Part shown: piece after piece, positions 9,131 to 17,462 of the stretch
Numbering within the stretch: the first letter of the stretch is position 1
Layout of the letters: the number at the start of each line of letters is the position of its first letter
NCBI RefSeq assembly: GCF_000484695.1
Contig: NZ_AXVR01000004.1
Location: 103,318 to 167,317, forward strand
Source of the DNA: Salinispora cortesiana
GTDB lineage: Bacteria > Actinomycetota > Actinomycetes > Mycobacteriales > Micromonosporaceae
DNA: 64,000 nucleotides
Direction: 5' to 3'
Program-made: the position numbers and the translations under genes
Notes under the pieces: generated by a model
The model's input: only the letters and a program-made list of their open reading frames with translations
Database searches by the model: none
Told to the model about the DNA's origin: nothing

Positions 9131-10278
9131 AGCCCCACCACCCCCGCCTCGGCCCGCAACGCGCTCACGATCCCCGGCAGCTCGGTCAGGAACCGCTCCA
9201 CGTCGGCCTCGGTCGTGTCCTGGTGCAGCGAGACCCGAACATTGCCGTGTGACAACACTCCCATCGCCGCCAGCACGTGCGACGGGCGCAGCGTTGACGA
9301 GGTGCACGACGAGCCGGAGGAGACGGCGAAGCCGCGCCGGTCCAACGCGTGTAGCAGCGCCTCACCATCGACGTACAGGCAGGAGAAGGTCACCAGGTGC
9401 GGAAGTCGATCTTCTGGATCACCGACCACCTCCACATCCGGCACCTCGGTCGCCACCCGGACTCGGATCCGGTCCACCAGGCGGGCGAGTCGGTCCCCCC
9501 GCGCCGCCGCGTCGGCCGCCGCCGCGCGCAGACTCGCCGCCGCGGCGACGACCGCCGGTAGGTTCACCACCCCCGGGGTCCGCCCTGCCTCGCGTTCGTC
9601 CATCGGCCACGGCGACTCCCAGCGGGTGCCCTTGCGGACCACCAGCAGTCCGACCCCCGGCGGTCCGCCCCACTTGTGGGCGCTCGCGGTCAGCACCGAC
9701 CAGCCTGCCGGCACCGGTGCGTGCCCGACCACCTGCGCCGCGTCAACGTAGAGCGGCACTCCGGCGGCGGCGCAGGCGGCACCGGCTTCGGCAACCGGCT
9801 GTACGGTGCCCACCTCGTGACTCGCGGCGATCAGGGCGGCGAGCGCGGTGCCGGGCGTCCTGACCGCCACTGACCAGGCGTCCAGATCGATCCGGCCGAG
9901 CCGGTCGACCGGGATCGATGTCGCCGTACCGCCGCCAGCCACGTGTCGCTCGGCGGAGTGCAGCACCGCCGAGTGTTCGATCGCGGAGTGCACCAGGCCG
10001 GACCCGAACCGGCGTCGTCCGGCGAGCCCGCCGAGGACGGCTGAGTGCGCGGCTGCGGTGCCGCTCGGGGTGAAGGAGAGCTCGTCCGGTCGGACGCCGA
10101 GCGTGGCCGCGGCGGCCTCCCGCGCCGCGTCCAGGAGCTGACGCGCACGCCGCGCCGGGGCGTAGAGCCGTTCTGGGTCTGCCCAGCCGTCGTCGAGGGC
10201 GGCCAGCAGCGCCTGTCGGGCGACGGGGTGCAGCGGCGCGGCGGAGGCGGCGTCCAGGTAGACCGGAGAGGCGTTCAC
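9127..10278 (-). CDS. Cysteine desulfurase (class V aminotransferase fold)
   Basis: A 383-residue PLP enzyme that removes sulfur from cysteine as a persulfide. It begins VYLDAASAAPLHP, has the PLP-site blocks FTPSGTAAAH (about 70-77), HEVGTVQP (~154) and VDAAQ, the Schiff-base Lys in TASAHKWGG (Lys202), and the active-site Cys in SSGSSCTSS (Cys325) near a C-terminal Arg-containing block. The short Cys loop resembles NifS/IscS-type enzymes. The start GTG 10278 has GGAG upstream and gives the family N-terminus. It is coupled by a 4-base overlap to tusA, so a dedicated sulfur-relay role is likely. It diverges from ctaC. Confidence 0.92.
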   Translation of the reverse strand: MNASPVYLDAASAAPLHPVARQALLAALDDGWADPERLYAPARRARQLLDAAREAAAATLGVRPDELSFTPSGTAAAHSAVLGGLAGRRRFGSGLVHSAIEHSAVLHSAERHVAGGGTATSIPVDRLGRIDLDAWSVAVRTPGTALAALIAASHEVGTVQPVAEAGAACAAAGVPLYVDAAQVVGHAPVPAGWSVLTASAHKWGGPPGVGLLVVRKGTRWESPWPMDEREAGRTPGVVNLPAVVAAAASLRAAAADAAARGDRLARLVDRIRVRVATEVPDVEVVGDPEDRLPHLVTFSCLYVDGEALLHALDRRGFAVSSGSSCTSSTLRPSHVLAAMGVLSHGNVRVSLHQDTTEADVERFLTELPGIVSALRAEAGVVGL

Positions 10279-10396
10279 GGAACTCCACGATATCGTCTCC
10301 CCTGTCCCGTGATCACCCCGATGGGGGCGGACAACCACCCCAATCGGGTCCAGCCGGTCCTGGTCGAGTAATCTGCGACCGTCGGTGACCCCTTTG

Positions 10397-10423
10397 CCGC
10401 CGGTGTTGTAGCTCCACCGGCGG
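10397..10423 (+). promoter_or_regulatory. Hairpin in the ctaC leader
   Basis: CCGCCGGTG (10397-10405) pairs with CACCGGCGG (10415-10423). A TAATCT -10-like box lies upstream at 10369-10374, so the hairpin would be in the 5' leader of the ctaC mRNA, shortly before its AGGGAGG ribosome-binding site. A regulatory role is inference. Confidence 0.35.
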
Positions 10424-10470
10424 AGGCCGGCAGAACAGATGACGGCGGCGCGCTAGGGAGGCAGGACCAG

Positions 10471-11442
10471 GTGGTCGCAAGGAGTTCGGAGGTACGGCCG
10501 TCGGCCGTACGGCACAGCCCTTACTCGGGAGCCGGTGGGCGCCGGGTGCGGGGTGCCGGCCGGCTGGCTGGGCTCGGTCTCGGCGGAGCGGCACTGCTGG
10601 TCCTGCTCACGGGCTGCGATGTCGGCGCCGCGTTCGGCGGCTTCGGCTGGCCGCAGGGCGGCATCACCCCCGAGGCGAACCGGATGTACGACCTGTGGAT
10701 CGCCTCGTGCATCGCGGCGCTCGCGGTCGGCGTGTTCGTGTGGGGCCTCATCTTCTGGTGCGTGGTGCGCTACCGGAAGCGGGGTAACGAGCTGCCGGTG
10801 CAGACTCGCTACAACCTGCCGATGGAGTTCCTCTACACCATCGCCCCGATTCTGATCGTCTCCGTGCTCTTCTACTACACGGCGATCGTGCAGACCGATG
10901 TGGGGAAGACCTCCCGGGACCCGGACGTCACCGTCGAGGTGGTCGCCTTCAAGTGGAACTGGCAGTTCAACTACCGCGACGGCCAGGGCGTGGAGGCCAA
11001 CACGGTCGCTTCGGTCCTCGGCACCAGCGAGGTCATCCCGATCCTGGTGTTGCCCTCGGACCGGTCGATCCGCTTCGAGGAGACCAGCCGCGACGTCATC
11101 CACTCGTTCTGGGTGCCGGAGATGTTGTTCAAGCGTGATGTCTTCCCCGGCAGCATTCGCAATGTCTTCGAGGTCTCCAAGCTCGAGGGCGAGGGTGCGT
11201 ACGTGGGCCGCTGCGCCGAGCTGTGCGGCACCTACCACGCCTTCATGAACTTCGAGCTGCGGGTTGTCACGCCGGAGAAGTACGACCAGTTCCTCGCCGC
11301 CAAGCAGGATGGACGGTCTACGCAGGAGGCGTTGACCGCGATCGGTGAAGATCCGTACGCGACGACCACCGAGCCGTTCGACACGCGACGCACCGAGGCG
11401 AACTTCAACCCCGACAAGTCGGCTAGCGGTTCGGGTAACTGA
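10471..11442 (+). CDS. ctaC: Cytochrome c oxidase subunit II CtaC
   Basis: Subunit II of the aa3-type oxidase, carrying the CuA centre that accepts electrons from the cytochrome bcc complex. The 323-residue precursor has a long signal region ending in the lipobox LLTGC (about 46-50), two transmembrane helices (~72-95 and ~113-137), and an extracellular cupredoxin domain. CuA ligands are visible in HSFWVPEM and GRCAELCGTYHAFM (two Cys, His, Met). The C-terminal tail is acidic and polar. GTG 10471 follows AGGGAGG. ctaF begins 10 bases downstream. Subunit I (ctaD) would be expected beside it in many Streptomyces but is not in this window. Confidence 0.97.
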   Translation: MVARSSEVRPSAVRHSPYSGAGGRRVRGAGRLAGLGLGGAALLVLLTGCDVGAAFGGFGWPQGGITPEANRMYDLWIASCIAALAVGVFVWGLIFWCVVRYRKRGNELPVQTRYNLPMEFLYTIAPILIVSVLFYYTAIVQTDVGKTSRDPDVTVEVVAFKWNWQFNYRDGQGVEANTVASVLGTSEVIPILVLPSDRSIRFEETSRDVIHSFWVPEMLFKRDVFPGSIRNVFEVSKLEGEGAYVGRCAELCGTYHAFMNFELRVVTPEKYDQFLAAKQDGRSTQEALTAIGEDPYATTTEPFDTRRTEANFNPDKSASGSGN

Positions 11443-11452
11443 GGGAGCAGGC

Positions 11453-11878
11453 ATGAAGACCGAGTGGCGCATCTTCCTCCTCATCGCCGGGTTCCTGCTC
11501 TTTGCCACGGCGCTCTACGGGGGCTGGACCTACGGCGACGGCGGCCAGATTGAATGGGTCGGCACCATCGCCCTGCTGTTGAGCTTCGCGCTCTGCCTGA
11601 TGTGCGGTGGCTTCTTCTGGTTCGTCGCCCGGCGGATCGATCTGCGGCCCGAGGACCGGCCCGACGCGGAGATCGCTGATGGCGCGGGTGAGGTTGGCTT
11701 CTTCAGCCCGGGCAGCTACTGGCCGTTCGGTATCGCACTGGCGGCCACGATCGCCGGTCTCGGCCTCGTGTTCTGGCAGCTCTGGCTGCTGGCTGTCGGC
11801 CTGGTAGCGGTCGTCTTCGCCGCCTGTGGCCTGCTCTTCGAGTACTACAGCGGTACCCGGCGGACCGCCGAGCACTGA
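11453..11878 (+). CDS. ctaF: Cytochrome c oxidase subunit 4 CtaF
   Basis: A 141-residue actinobacterial subunit IV of the aa3 oxidase. It has four hydrophobic segments (about 7-27, 36-60, 92-110 and 112-130) separated by a charged loop RRIDLRPEDRPDAEIADG and a conserved GFFSPGSYWPFGIAL block. It stabilises the oxidase in the bcc-aa3 supercomplex. ATG 11453 is preceded by GGGAG at proper distance and lies 10 bases after ctaC, so the two form an operon ended by a strong hairpin. Confidence 0.93.
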   Translation: MKTEWRIFLLIAGFLLFATALYGGWTYGDGGQIEWVGTIALLLSFALCLMCGGFFWFVARRIDLRPEDRPDAEIADGAGEVGFFSPGSYWPFGIALAATIAGLGLVFWQLWLLAVGLVAVVFAACGLLFEYYSGTRRTAEH

Positions 11879-11891
11879 TCACGACCAGTTG

Positions 11892-11923
11892 AACGGCCCG
11901 CTCCCTGCCGGGAGCGGGCCGTT
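11892..11923. terminator. Terminator hairpin after ctaCF, 14-bp perfect stem
   Basis: AACGGCCCGCTCCC pairs with GGGAGCGGGCCGTT around a TGCC loop. It lies 13 bases after the ctaF stop and before the convergent trpD gene. Confidence 0.85.
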
Positions 11924-12030
11924 CGCCGTGTGGATGCTGATCGCGATGTGGGCAGGAGACCGCCGCGACGGTTGATCGTTGCGGCCTGTCCGACATGCTC
12001 CGGTGGCCAGCGGACCCTTCCCGGCGGTCC

Positions 12031-12110
12031 GGCGTTGGCTGAGCCGGTTCGCCGTTGGCCGAGCCGGTCTGGCGTTGGCTCAGACCGGCTGGCGTTGGCT
12101 CAGACGGTCG
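12031..12110. repeat. Four tandem 20-bp repeats
   Basis: Four head-to-tail copies of a 20-base unit starting GGCGTTGGCT (or a close variant) at 12031, 12051, 12071 and 12091. The first two share GAGCCGGT in the second half and the last two carry CAGAC, so the array has diverged in pairs. The last copy overlaps the final codons and stop of trpD. Confidence 0.85.
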
Positions 12111-13161
12111 CCGGCCGCACGGTCTGGGCGACCTCGATCCAGCGGTCCAGAGTCCGGGCCGCGGCGCCGGAGTCGATCGAATCGGCGGCGCGGAGTAGGC
12201 CGGCCCGCAGCGCCTCGGTCAGGTCCGTGTCCAGGGGCCCCTGGGTGGCGAGCGCCGCGGCGGCGTTGACCAGTACCGCGTCTCGCACCGGCCCGGTCTC
12301 CCCGGCCAGCAGGCGGCGTACCACGTCGGCGTTGTAGGCGACGTCACCGCCGCGTAGGTCGGCGAGGGTGGCCCGGGGTATCCCAAGGTCGGTCGCGTCG
12401 AGCAGCGCCTCGGAGACCGTGCCGCCCTGCGCCGCCCAGACGCGGGTGGGGGCGGCGGTGGTGAACTCGTCGAGTCCGTCCTCGCCGCGCAGGACGAGCG
12501 CCGAGTCACCGCGGGCGGCGAAGACCGCGGCCATGACCGGCGCCATCCGAGCGTCGAAGCAGCCGACTGCGCCGGCGCGGGGACGAGCCGGGTTGGTGAG
12601 CGGGCCGAGGAAGTTGAAGGCGGTTGGTACGCCCAGCTCCCGACGGACCGGGCCAGCGTGGCGCATCCCGGGGTGGAACCGGGCGGCGAAGCAGAAGCCG
12701 ATTCCCGCCTCGGCGACGCAGGTCGCCACCGCCTCGGGGTCGAGGTCCAGCGGCAGACCGAGGAACTCCAGCACGTCCGCGGTGCCGCAGGACGAGGAGG
12801 CGGCTCGGTTGCCGTGCTTGACCACCCGTACGCCGGCGCCGGCGACCACCAGGGAGGCCATGGTGGAGATGTTCACGGTGTGCGCGAGATCGCCACCGGT
12901 GCCCACCACATCCACGGCGGTTGCGCGCAGCTCCGCGGGCAGGTCGACCGGAACGGCGTGGGTGAGCATCGCCTCGACCAGGCCGGATAGCTCGGCGGGG
13001 GTCTCACCCTTGGCCCGCAGCGCGACGGCGAAGCCGGCGACCTGCGCCGGGCCCGCCGATCCGGACATGATCTCACCCATCGCCCAGGCAGTGTCGGCGG
13101 TGGATAGTTCGTCCCCGCGCAGCAGCGCGGCTAGCAGGTGCGGCCAGGTCCGTTCGCCCAT
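12100..13161 (-). CDS. trpD: Anthranilate phosphoribosyltransferase TrpD
   Basis: Joins anthranilate to PRPP in tryptophan synthesis. The 353-residue product shows the PRPP motif DVVGTGGD (about 84-91), NISTMAS (~97-103) with metal and phosphate ligands, [18 protein letters not shown] (~114-131), and GPLTNPARP (~185-193). It begins with the usual N-terminal helical segment ([15 protein letters not shown]). The ATG has GGGAGG five bases upstream. The other trp genes are not adjacent. It is isolated beside the respiratory genes, as recalled for mycobacterial Rv2192c. Confidence 0.96.
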   Translation of the reverse strand: MGERTWPHLLAALLRGDELSTADTAWAMGEIMSGSAGPAQVAGFAVALRAKGETPAELSGLVEAMLTHAVPVDLPAELRATAVDVVGTGGDLAHTVNISTMASLVVAGAGVRVVKHGNRAASSSCGTADVLEFLGLPLDLDPEAVATCVAEAGIGFCFAARFHPGMRHAGPVRRELGVPTAFNFLGPLTNPARPRAGAVGCFDARMAPVMAAVFAARGDSALVLRGEDGLDEFTTAAPTRVWAAQGGTVSEALLDATDLGIPRATLADLRGGDVAYNADVVRRLLAGETGPVRDAVLVNAAAALATQGPLDTDLTEALRAGLLRAADSIDSGAAARTLDRWIEVAQTVRPATV

Positions 13162-13239
13162 GGGGGCCTCCCGAGCGGTCCAGGGGTTAGGATCCGGCGC
13201 CGGCGGATCCGGCGCCGAGGCGGTGCCGGAGTGGGGACG

Positions 13240-13635
13240 TCAGGTCGGTGCGTGGGTCCGCAGCACTTCGGCAACGGTCGTGCCGGTGGTTACCGGATCG
13301 AGCGGATGCACCAGGGTGGCGTCAACCTCGGCGTAGGCGGCGAGCCATCGGTCGGCGGCGCGAGCGAGCACCACGCAGGTGGGCGGGGCGTCGGCCCGGT
13401 CGTCCTTGATCTGCCGGGCGATGCCGAGGCCGCCGCCGGGGTGGGCCTCGCCGTCCAGGAGTAGGAGATCAATTTCGTAGTCGTCAACCAGCCGGATGCA
13501 CTCGGCGTAGTCGGACGCGTCGACGAACTCAACCTTGAGGCCGGGTGCGGGTCGGGTGCCGACGGCGAGTCGCATCCGATCCCGGACCTGTGGGTCGTCA
13601 CTGTAGAGCAGGACAGTGCACCGACGATCGCTCAT
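13240..13635 (-). CDS. Atypical stand-alone receiver-domain protein
   Basis: A 131-residue single receiver domain with no output domain. It keeps the N-terminal acidic pair (LLYSDDPQ, about 9-16) and a candidate phospho-acceptor Asp in DLLLLDGEAHPGG (~61). Two signalling residues differ from the norm: the Ser/Thr that ends strand four is Ala (CVVLARAA) and the conserved Lys after strand five is His (TLVHPLDP). Phosphorylation switching may therefore be altered or lost. It lies between trpD and ctaG on the same strand with no kinase nearby. Its location inside the respiratory block is suggestive, but function is unknown. Confidence 0.78.
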   Translation of the reverse strand: MSDRRCTVLLYSDDPQVRDRMRLAVGTRPAPGLKVEFVDASDYAECIRLVDDYEIDLLLLDGEAHPGGGLGIARQIKDDRADAPPTCVVLARAADRWLAAYAEVDATLVHPLDPVTTGTTVAEVLRTHAPT

Positions 13636-13726
13636 TGCTTAACTGGCTCCCACCTCGTAGCTATCTGCCGATCGTACCGGTTGTACCCGGTAGGGCTTCC
13701 GCGGGCGGTGCTCCCCAGCCCGGCAG

Positions 13727-14695
13727 TCAGCCCACCGCCGAGCTGGCCCGCTGTTCGGCCTCCTGGCGGTCCAGCTCGCGGTCGATCCGGCGGGCCTCCC
13801 GTTCGGCCTGGCGCATCCATCGCGCGACCAGCACCGCCAGCATGGTGACGCTGACGAGCTCACCGCCGCCCCAGAGGATGCCACCGGCGATCACCTGGTC
13901 CTCCCACGGGTCGGCCCAGGTCAGACCCAGCGAGGAGTGCCAGTCGCCACCAAAGAGGGCGGTCGACTGCATGATGGTGAGCCCGAGCACGGTGTAGAAC
14001 GGCACGGAGAGCAGCATCAGCAGCGCCCGGCCCGGGTAGGGCCAGCGGTGGGGCTGCGGGTCGAGCCCGAGCAGCGGCCAGAAGAAGACACACCCGACCA
14101 GGAGGACGTGTGCGTGGACCAACTCGTGTGCCCACGCGTGTTCGAGCGTGTAGCGGTAGAGGTCGGTGAAGTAGAGGGCGAACGGGGTGACCATGAAGAC
14201 CGCGAAGGCGCCCAGGGGATAGCTGCCGAGCCGGACAACCCGGCTGTGTACGAGCGTCCGCAGCCGCTCGCCAGGGCGTTGTGGCAATGCCTGTAGCGCC
14301 AGCGTGATCGGGGCGCCCAGGGCCAGGAAGATCGGTGCCACCATGGAGAGCACCAGGTGCTGCGTCAGGTAGACCGACAGCAGCGTCGTGTCGTAGGCCG
14401 CCAGCCCGCTGAGGGTCACCATGGCGATGCCGCCGAGGCCGGGGCCGAGGAAGAGCAGCGTTCGGGCCGCCGGCCAACGGTCGCCGCGCACCCGGAGCCG
14501 GCGGACGCCGTAGAGGTAGAGTCCAGCTGCGAGCACCAAGCCGACGGCGATCCAGCTGACTGGCTGCACCTCGGTGAAGATCGACGTGAGGGTGAATGGC
14601 GGTGGGATAGCCGCGGGTGCCGCCGGTGCGGCGACCGAGGTCGCGGCCGGTGCGGCGACTTCGGTAGCAATGGAGACTGGATCGACGCGCTGCAC
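13727..14695 (-). CDS. CtaG-type cytochrome c oxidase assembly protein
   Basis: A 322-residue integral membrane protein of the Caa3_CtaG family, needed for copper insertion into or assembly of cytochrome oxidase. An Ala/Pro-rich N-terminus is followed by seven or so hydrophobic segments between about residues 45 and 295. Characteristic His-containing stretches are visible in TQHLVLSM, EHAWAHELVHAHVLLVG and FGGDWHSSLGL. The C-terminus is charged and helical (AEREARRIDRELDRQEAE). GTG 14695 has AGGGTGA upstream. It diverges from ctaE, so assembly factor and structural subunit share an intergenic control region. Confidence 0.9.
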   Translation of the reverse strand: MQRVDPVSIATEVAAPAATSVAAPAAPAAIPPPFTLTSIFTEVQPVSWIAVGLVLAAGLYLYGVRRLRVRGDRWPAARTLLFLGPGLGGIAMVTLSGLAAYDTTLLSVYLTQHLVLSMVAPIFLALGAPITLALQALPQRPGERLRTLVHSRVVRLGSYPLGAFAVFMVTPFALYFTDLYRYTLEHAWAHELVHAHVLLVGCVFFWPLLGLDPQPHRWPYPGRALLMLLSVPFYTVLGLTIMQSTALFGGDWHSSLGLTWADPWEDQVIAGGILWGGGELVSVTMLAVLVARWMRQAEREARRIDRELDRQEAEQRASSAVG

Positions 14696-14711
14696 GTTTT
14701 CACCCTAGGTG

Positions 14712-14717
14712 AGGCTA
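14712..14717 (-). promoter_or_regulatory. -10 box TAGCCT for ctaG
   Basis: TAGCCT on the minus strand fits TANNNT and lies 17 bases before the ctaG GTG, giving a very short leader that includes the AGGGTGA ribosome site. Confidence 0.45.
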
Positions 14718-14790
14718 ATCGGACCCCCCCGATCGGGCTGCCCGGAGCACCGGTTTGGGCCCCCGCTGATCGCCGGCCTCGCTTAACGGC

Positions 14791-14796
14791 AATAAT
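14791..14796 (+). promoter_or_regulatory. -10-like AATAAT directly before ctaE
   Basis: AATAAT is followed by six bases and the GTG start, the spacing of a leaderless transcript. The first base departs from TANNNT. Confidence 0.4.
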
Positions 14797-14802
14797 GACC
14801 GC

Positions 14803-15402
14803 GTGACTGCGGCCCCAGCGATTGACAAGAGCCGGATCCACTCCCTGACGCGACCCAACATGGTCAGCGTCGGGACGATCGTGTGGCTCTCCAGTGAACT
14901 CATGTTCTTCGCGGCGCTGTTCGCGATGTACTTCTCGATCCGTGCTGCGGCGCCGGAGCAGTGGGCGGAGCACACTCCGCACCTGAATGTTCCGTACGCG
15001 ACGACGTTCACGGTGATTTTGGTGCTCTCGTCGGTGACCTGCCAGATCGGCGTGTTCGCCGCGGAGAAGGGGGACGTGCACGCCCTGCGGCGCTGGTTCA
15101 CGATCACCTTCGTGATGGGACTGATCTTCGTACTCGGCCAGCTGAACGAGTACCGGGAGCTGATCCACGAGGGCATCAAGATCAACGAAGACGGCTATGG
15201 GTCGATGTTCTACCTCACCACCGGCTTCCACGGCCTCCACGTGGCAGGCGGTCTGGTCGCCTTCGTCATCTTCATGATTCGTACCACCATGGGTCGGTTC
15301 ACGCCGGCGCAGGCGACATCGGCGATCGTGGTTTCGTACTACTGGCACTTCGTCGATGTGGTGTGGATCGCGCTCTACGCCATGATCTACTGGCTTCAGT
15401 GA
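14803..15402 (+). CDS. ctaE: Cytochrome c oxidase subunit III CtaE
   Basis: Subunit III of the aa3 oxidase, 199 residues with five transmembrane helices, the short actinobacterial form. Family blocks include [22 protein letters not shown] with its membrane Glu (about 23-44), the loop [33 protein letters not shown] (~136-151) with paired His, and the C-terminal [15 protein letters not shown]. Translation starts at GTG 14803, apparently leaderless. It heads the ctaE-qcrC-qcrA-qcrB operon, coupling oxidase subunit III to the bcc complex with which it forms a supercomplex. Confidence 0.96.
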   Translation: MTAAPAIDKSRIHSLTRPNMVSVGTIVWLSSELMFFAALFAMYFSIRAAAPEQWAEHTPHLNVPYATTFTVILVLSSVTCQIGVFAAEKGDVHALRRWFTITFVMGLIFVLGQLNEYRELIHEGIKINEDGYGSMFYLTTGFHGLHVAGGLVAFVIFMIRTTMGRFTPAQATSAIVVSYYWHFVDVVWIALYAMIYWLQ

Positions 15403-15475
15403 TCTTGGCGCGGCCCCGAATCGCGCCGCTGCTTCGTCCCCTCAGGCAAGGTCCAACCGGTTAAGGACACAGGTC

Positions 15476-16309
15476 ATGACTTCTGACAACGACCGCCGAC
15501 GCGGTCTGCTCGCGCGGCTGCGCGGGCGGCCCGCGGCGCGCAGCAGGGGCCGCCGCCGGCTGGGTGCCGCGGTCCGGCTGCTGGCAGCGCTGATGCTGGC
15601 TGGCGGTGCCTACACGGCTTTCGCCCCCAGCGTGCAGGCGCAGGACACACCGATGTCCAGCGCCGCCACGGACGGCAAGGCGCTGTTCAACCAAAGCTGT
15701 GTGAGCTGCCACGGTCGCAACGCGCAGGGCGTCGAGGGGCGTGGCCCGAGCCTGGTCGGCGTTGGCTCCGCCTCGGTCGAGTTCCAGGTGGGCACCGGTC
15801 GCATGCCGATGGTCCGGCAGGAGGCCCAGGCGCCCCGCAAGCCTCCGGTCTTCAACGACGATGAGATCCGTCAGCTCGGGCAGTACATCCAGGAGCTTGG
15901 CGGCGGCCCGGAGGTGCCGGCCGGCGAGGATCTCCACAAGGACGGCAACCTCGCCGCCGGTGGTGAGCTGTTCCGGATCAACTGCTCGCAGTGCCACGCC
16001 TTCGGCGGTGGCGGTGGCGCCCTCTCCTCGGGTAAGTACGCGCCGACCCTGAAGCCCGCCACCGATCGGCAGATCTACGCCGCGATGCTCAGTGGTCCGC
16101 AGAACATGCCGGTGTTCGGGGACAACCAGATCACGCCCGAGCAGAAGGCGGACATCATCGCCTACATCCAGGAGACCCTGAACCACAACCAGGATCCGGG
16201 CGGCTTCAACCTCGGCCGCTACGGTCCCTCGACCGAGGGGCTGGCGATCTTCCTGGTCGGCATCGTCGCGCTGGTCTTTACCACCCTGTGGATTGCGGGT
16301 AAGTCGTGA
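15476..16309 (+). CDS. qcrC: Di-heme cytochrome c subunit QcrC of the bcc complex
   Basis: Extracellular electron carrier that takes electrons from the Rieske protein and hands them straight to CuA of the oxidase, replacing a soluble cytochrome c. The 277-residue protein has a basic N-terminus, a hydrophobic signal-anchor (about 30-52), two c-type heme motifs CVSCH (~75) and CSQCH (~171), likely axial Met in GRMPMV and PQNMPVFG, and a C-terminal transmembrane helix (~250-275). ATG 15476 has AAGGA eight bases upstream. It overlaps at its stop with a 24-codon reading frame that leads into qcrA. Confidence 0.96.
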   Translation: MTSDNDRRRGLLARLRGRPAARSRGRRRLGAAVRLLAALMLAGGAYTAFAPSVQAQDTPMSSAATDGKALFNQSCVSCHGRNAQGVEGRGPSLVGVGSASVEFQVGTGRMPMVRQEAQAPRKPPVFNDDEIRQLGQYIQELGGGPEVPAGEDLHKDGNLAAGGELFRINCSQCHAFGGGGGALSSGKYAPTLKPATDRQIYAAMLSGPQNMPVFGDNQITPEQKADIIAYIQETLNHNQDPGGFNLGRYGPSTEGLAIFLVGIVALVFTTLWIAGKS

Positions 16310-16380
16310 CCGGGCGGTTCCAGACCAACATTGCGCCGGTGTCGCGGGTCGGCACCGCCCACAGCGAGGTGACGGCATGA
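16306..16380 (+). CDS. Candidate 24-codon coupling frame between qcrC and qcrA
   Basis: GTG 16306 overlaps the qcrC stop (GTGA) and the frame runs through 24 codons to TGA 16378-16380, which overlaps the qcrA start (ATGA). The peptide would read MTGRFQTNIAPVSRVGTAHS and four more residues. No homologue is known to me. It may be chance, or it may keep ribosomes moving from qcrC to qcrA so that the subunits are made in equal amounts. Confidence 0.3.
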   Translation: MTGRFQTNIAPVSRVGTAHSEVTA

Positions 16381-17462
16381 CCACCACCCACCCTGGAAAC
16401 GCGGGCGGCGACCAGCCGGTCGACCTGGACGATCCGGATCTCAGTCGGTTCGACATCGTCCGTGCGGGCGCCCGTGAGGACGACATCCAGATCGTCCACT
16501 ACGAGCCGCAGGTCGTGCCGGGTAGCAAGGCCGAGCGACGCCTGAGCCGTACGGTCGCCCTGTTCTTCCTGCTGACCGGCGCCTCCGCGACCGCCTTCCT
16601 GGCGATCTACATCTGGTGGCCCTGGGAGTACGAGCTGGGCTACGGCGGCGACAAGTGGTACACGCCGCTGCTCGGTGTCACCCTGGGTATCTCCCTGCTC
16701 GGTATCGGCTTCGGCATTCTCACCTGGGGCAAGAAGCTGCTGCCCAAGGAGGTCTCGGTCCAGGACCGGCATGAGGGCGAGGTCAACGAGCGGGACCGCA
16801 CCGTCACCGCGCAGACGATGCTCTACATGGCCGACGAGCTGGGCGTGAAGCGCCGGCCGTTGCTGGGCGTCTCGCTGCTGGCCGGTCTCGCGCCGGTCGG
16901 CGCGGTGGCCGCGGCGCCGCTGGTGGGAGGGCTGATCTCGCAGCCGCACAAGAACAACCAGATGTTCACCACGGGTTTCGCGCCCACCGAGGGCGGGCAG
17001 AAGGTCCGGCTGGTCCGTGAGGACGGCCGTCCGATCCGCCCGGCGGACATCAGCGCTGGTGGCCAGATCACCGTCTTCCCCGGCATCGACCACGGGGTGA
17101 GTAACAAGTACGCAGACTCGCCGGCGTTGTTGATCCACCTTCGGGACGCGGATGCGCAGGAGGCCCGCGAGGCCAACGTGCGGATCGGCCACGACGACTT
17201 CATGTGGGGCAACTTCGCCGCCTACTCGAAGATCTGCACGCACGCTGGCTGCCCGGCCAGCCTCTACGAACAGCAGACCAACCGGCTGCTCTGCCCGTGT
17301 CACCAGTCGCAGTTCCTGATCACCGACAACGCGAAGCCCATCTTCGGTCCCGCCAGCCGTCGGCTGCCGCAGTTGCCGATCGTCGTTGACGACGAGGGTT
17401 ACTTCGTGGCCACGTCCGACTACACCGAGACCGTCGGGCCCGACTTCTGGGAGCGGCCGTGA
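16377..17462 (+). CDS. qcrA: Rieske iron-sulfur subunit QcrA of the bcc complex
   Basis: Carries the [2Fe-2S] cluster that takes electrons from menaquinol at the Qo site. The 361-residue actinobacterial form has a long N-terminal cytoplasmic segment, three transmembrane helices (about 60-80, 95-118 and 155-180) and a C-terminal Rieske domain. Cluster ligands are in CTHAGCP (about 287-293) and CPCHQSQF (~306-313). ATG 16377 has GAGGTGA just upstream; the homologous start is near MTTTHPGN. Its stop overlaps the qcrB start by four bases (GTGA), so the two are coupled. Confidence 0.96.
   Translation: MTTTHPGNAGGDQPVDLDDPDLSRFDIVRAGAREDDIQIVHYEPQVVPGSKAERRLSRTVALFFLLTGASATAFLAIYIWWPWEYELGYGGDKWYTPLLGVTLGISLLGIGFGILTWGKKLLPKEVSVQDRHEGEVNERDRTVTAQTMLYMADELGVKRRPLLGVSLLAGLAPVGAVAAAPLVGGLISQPHKNNQMFTTGFAPTEGGQKVRLVREDGRPIRPADISAGGQITVFPGIDHGVSNKYADSPALLIHLRDADAQEAREANVRIGHDDFMWGNFAAYSKICTHAGCPASLYEQQTNRLLCPCHQSQFLITDNAKPIFGPASRRLPQLPIVVDDEGYFVATSDYTETVGPDFWERP

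Noticed and set aside
13190..13219. Two 15-base repeats with GGATCCGGCGCC upstream of trpD
   Set aside because: A short, local duplication in GC-rich DNA with no dyad placed on a promoter. Too weak to call an operator.
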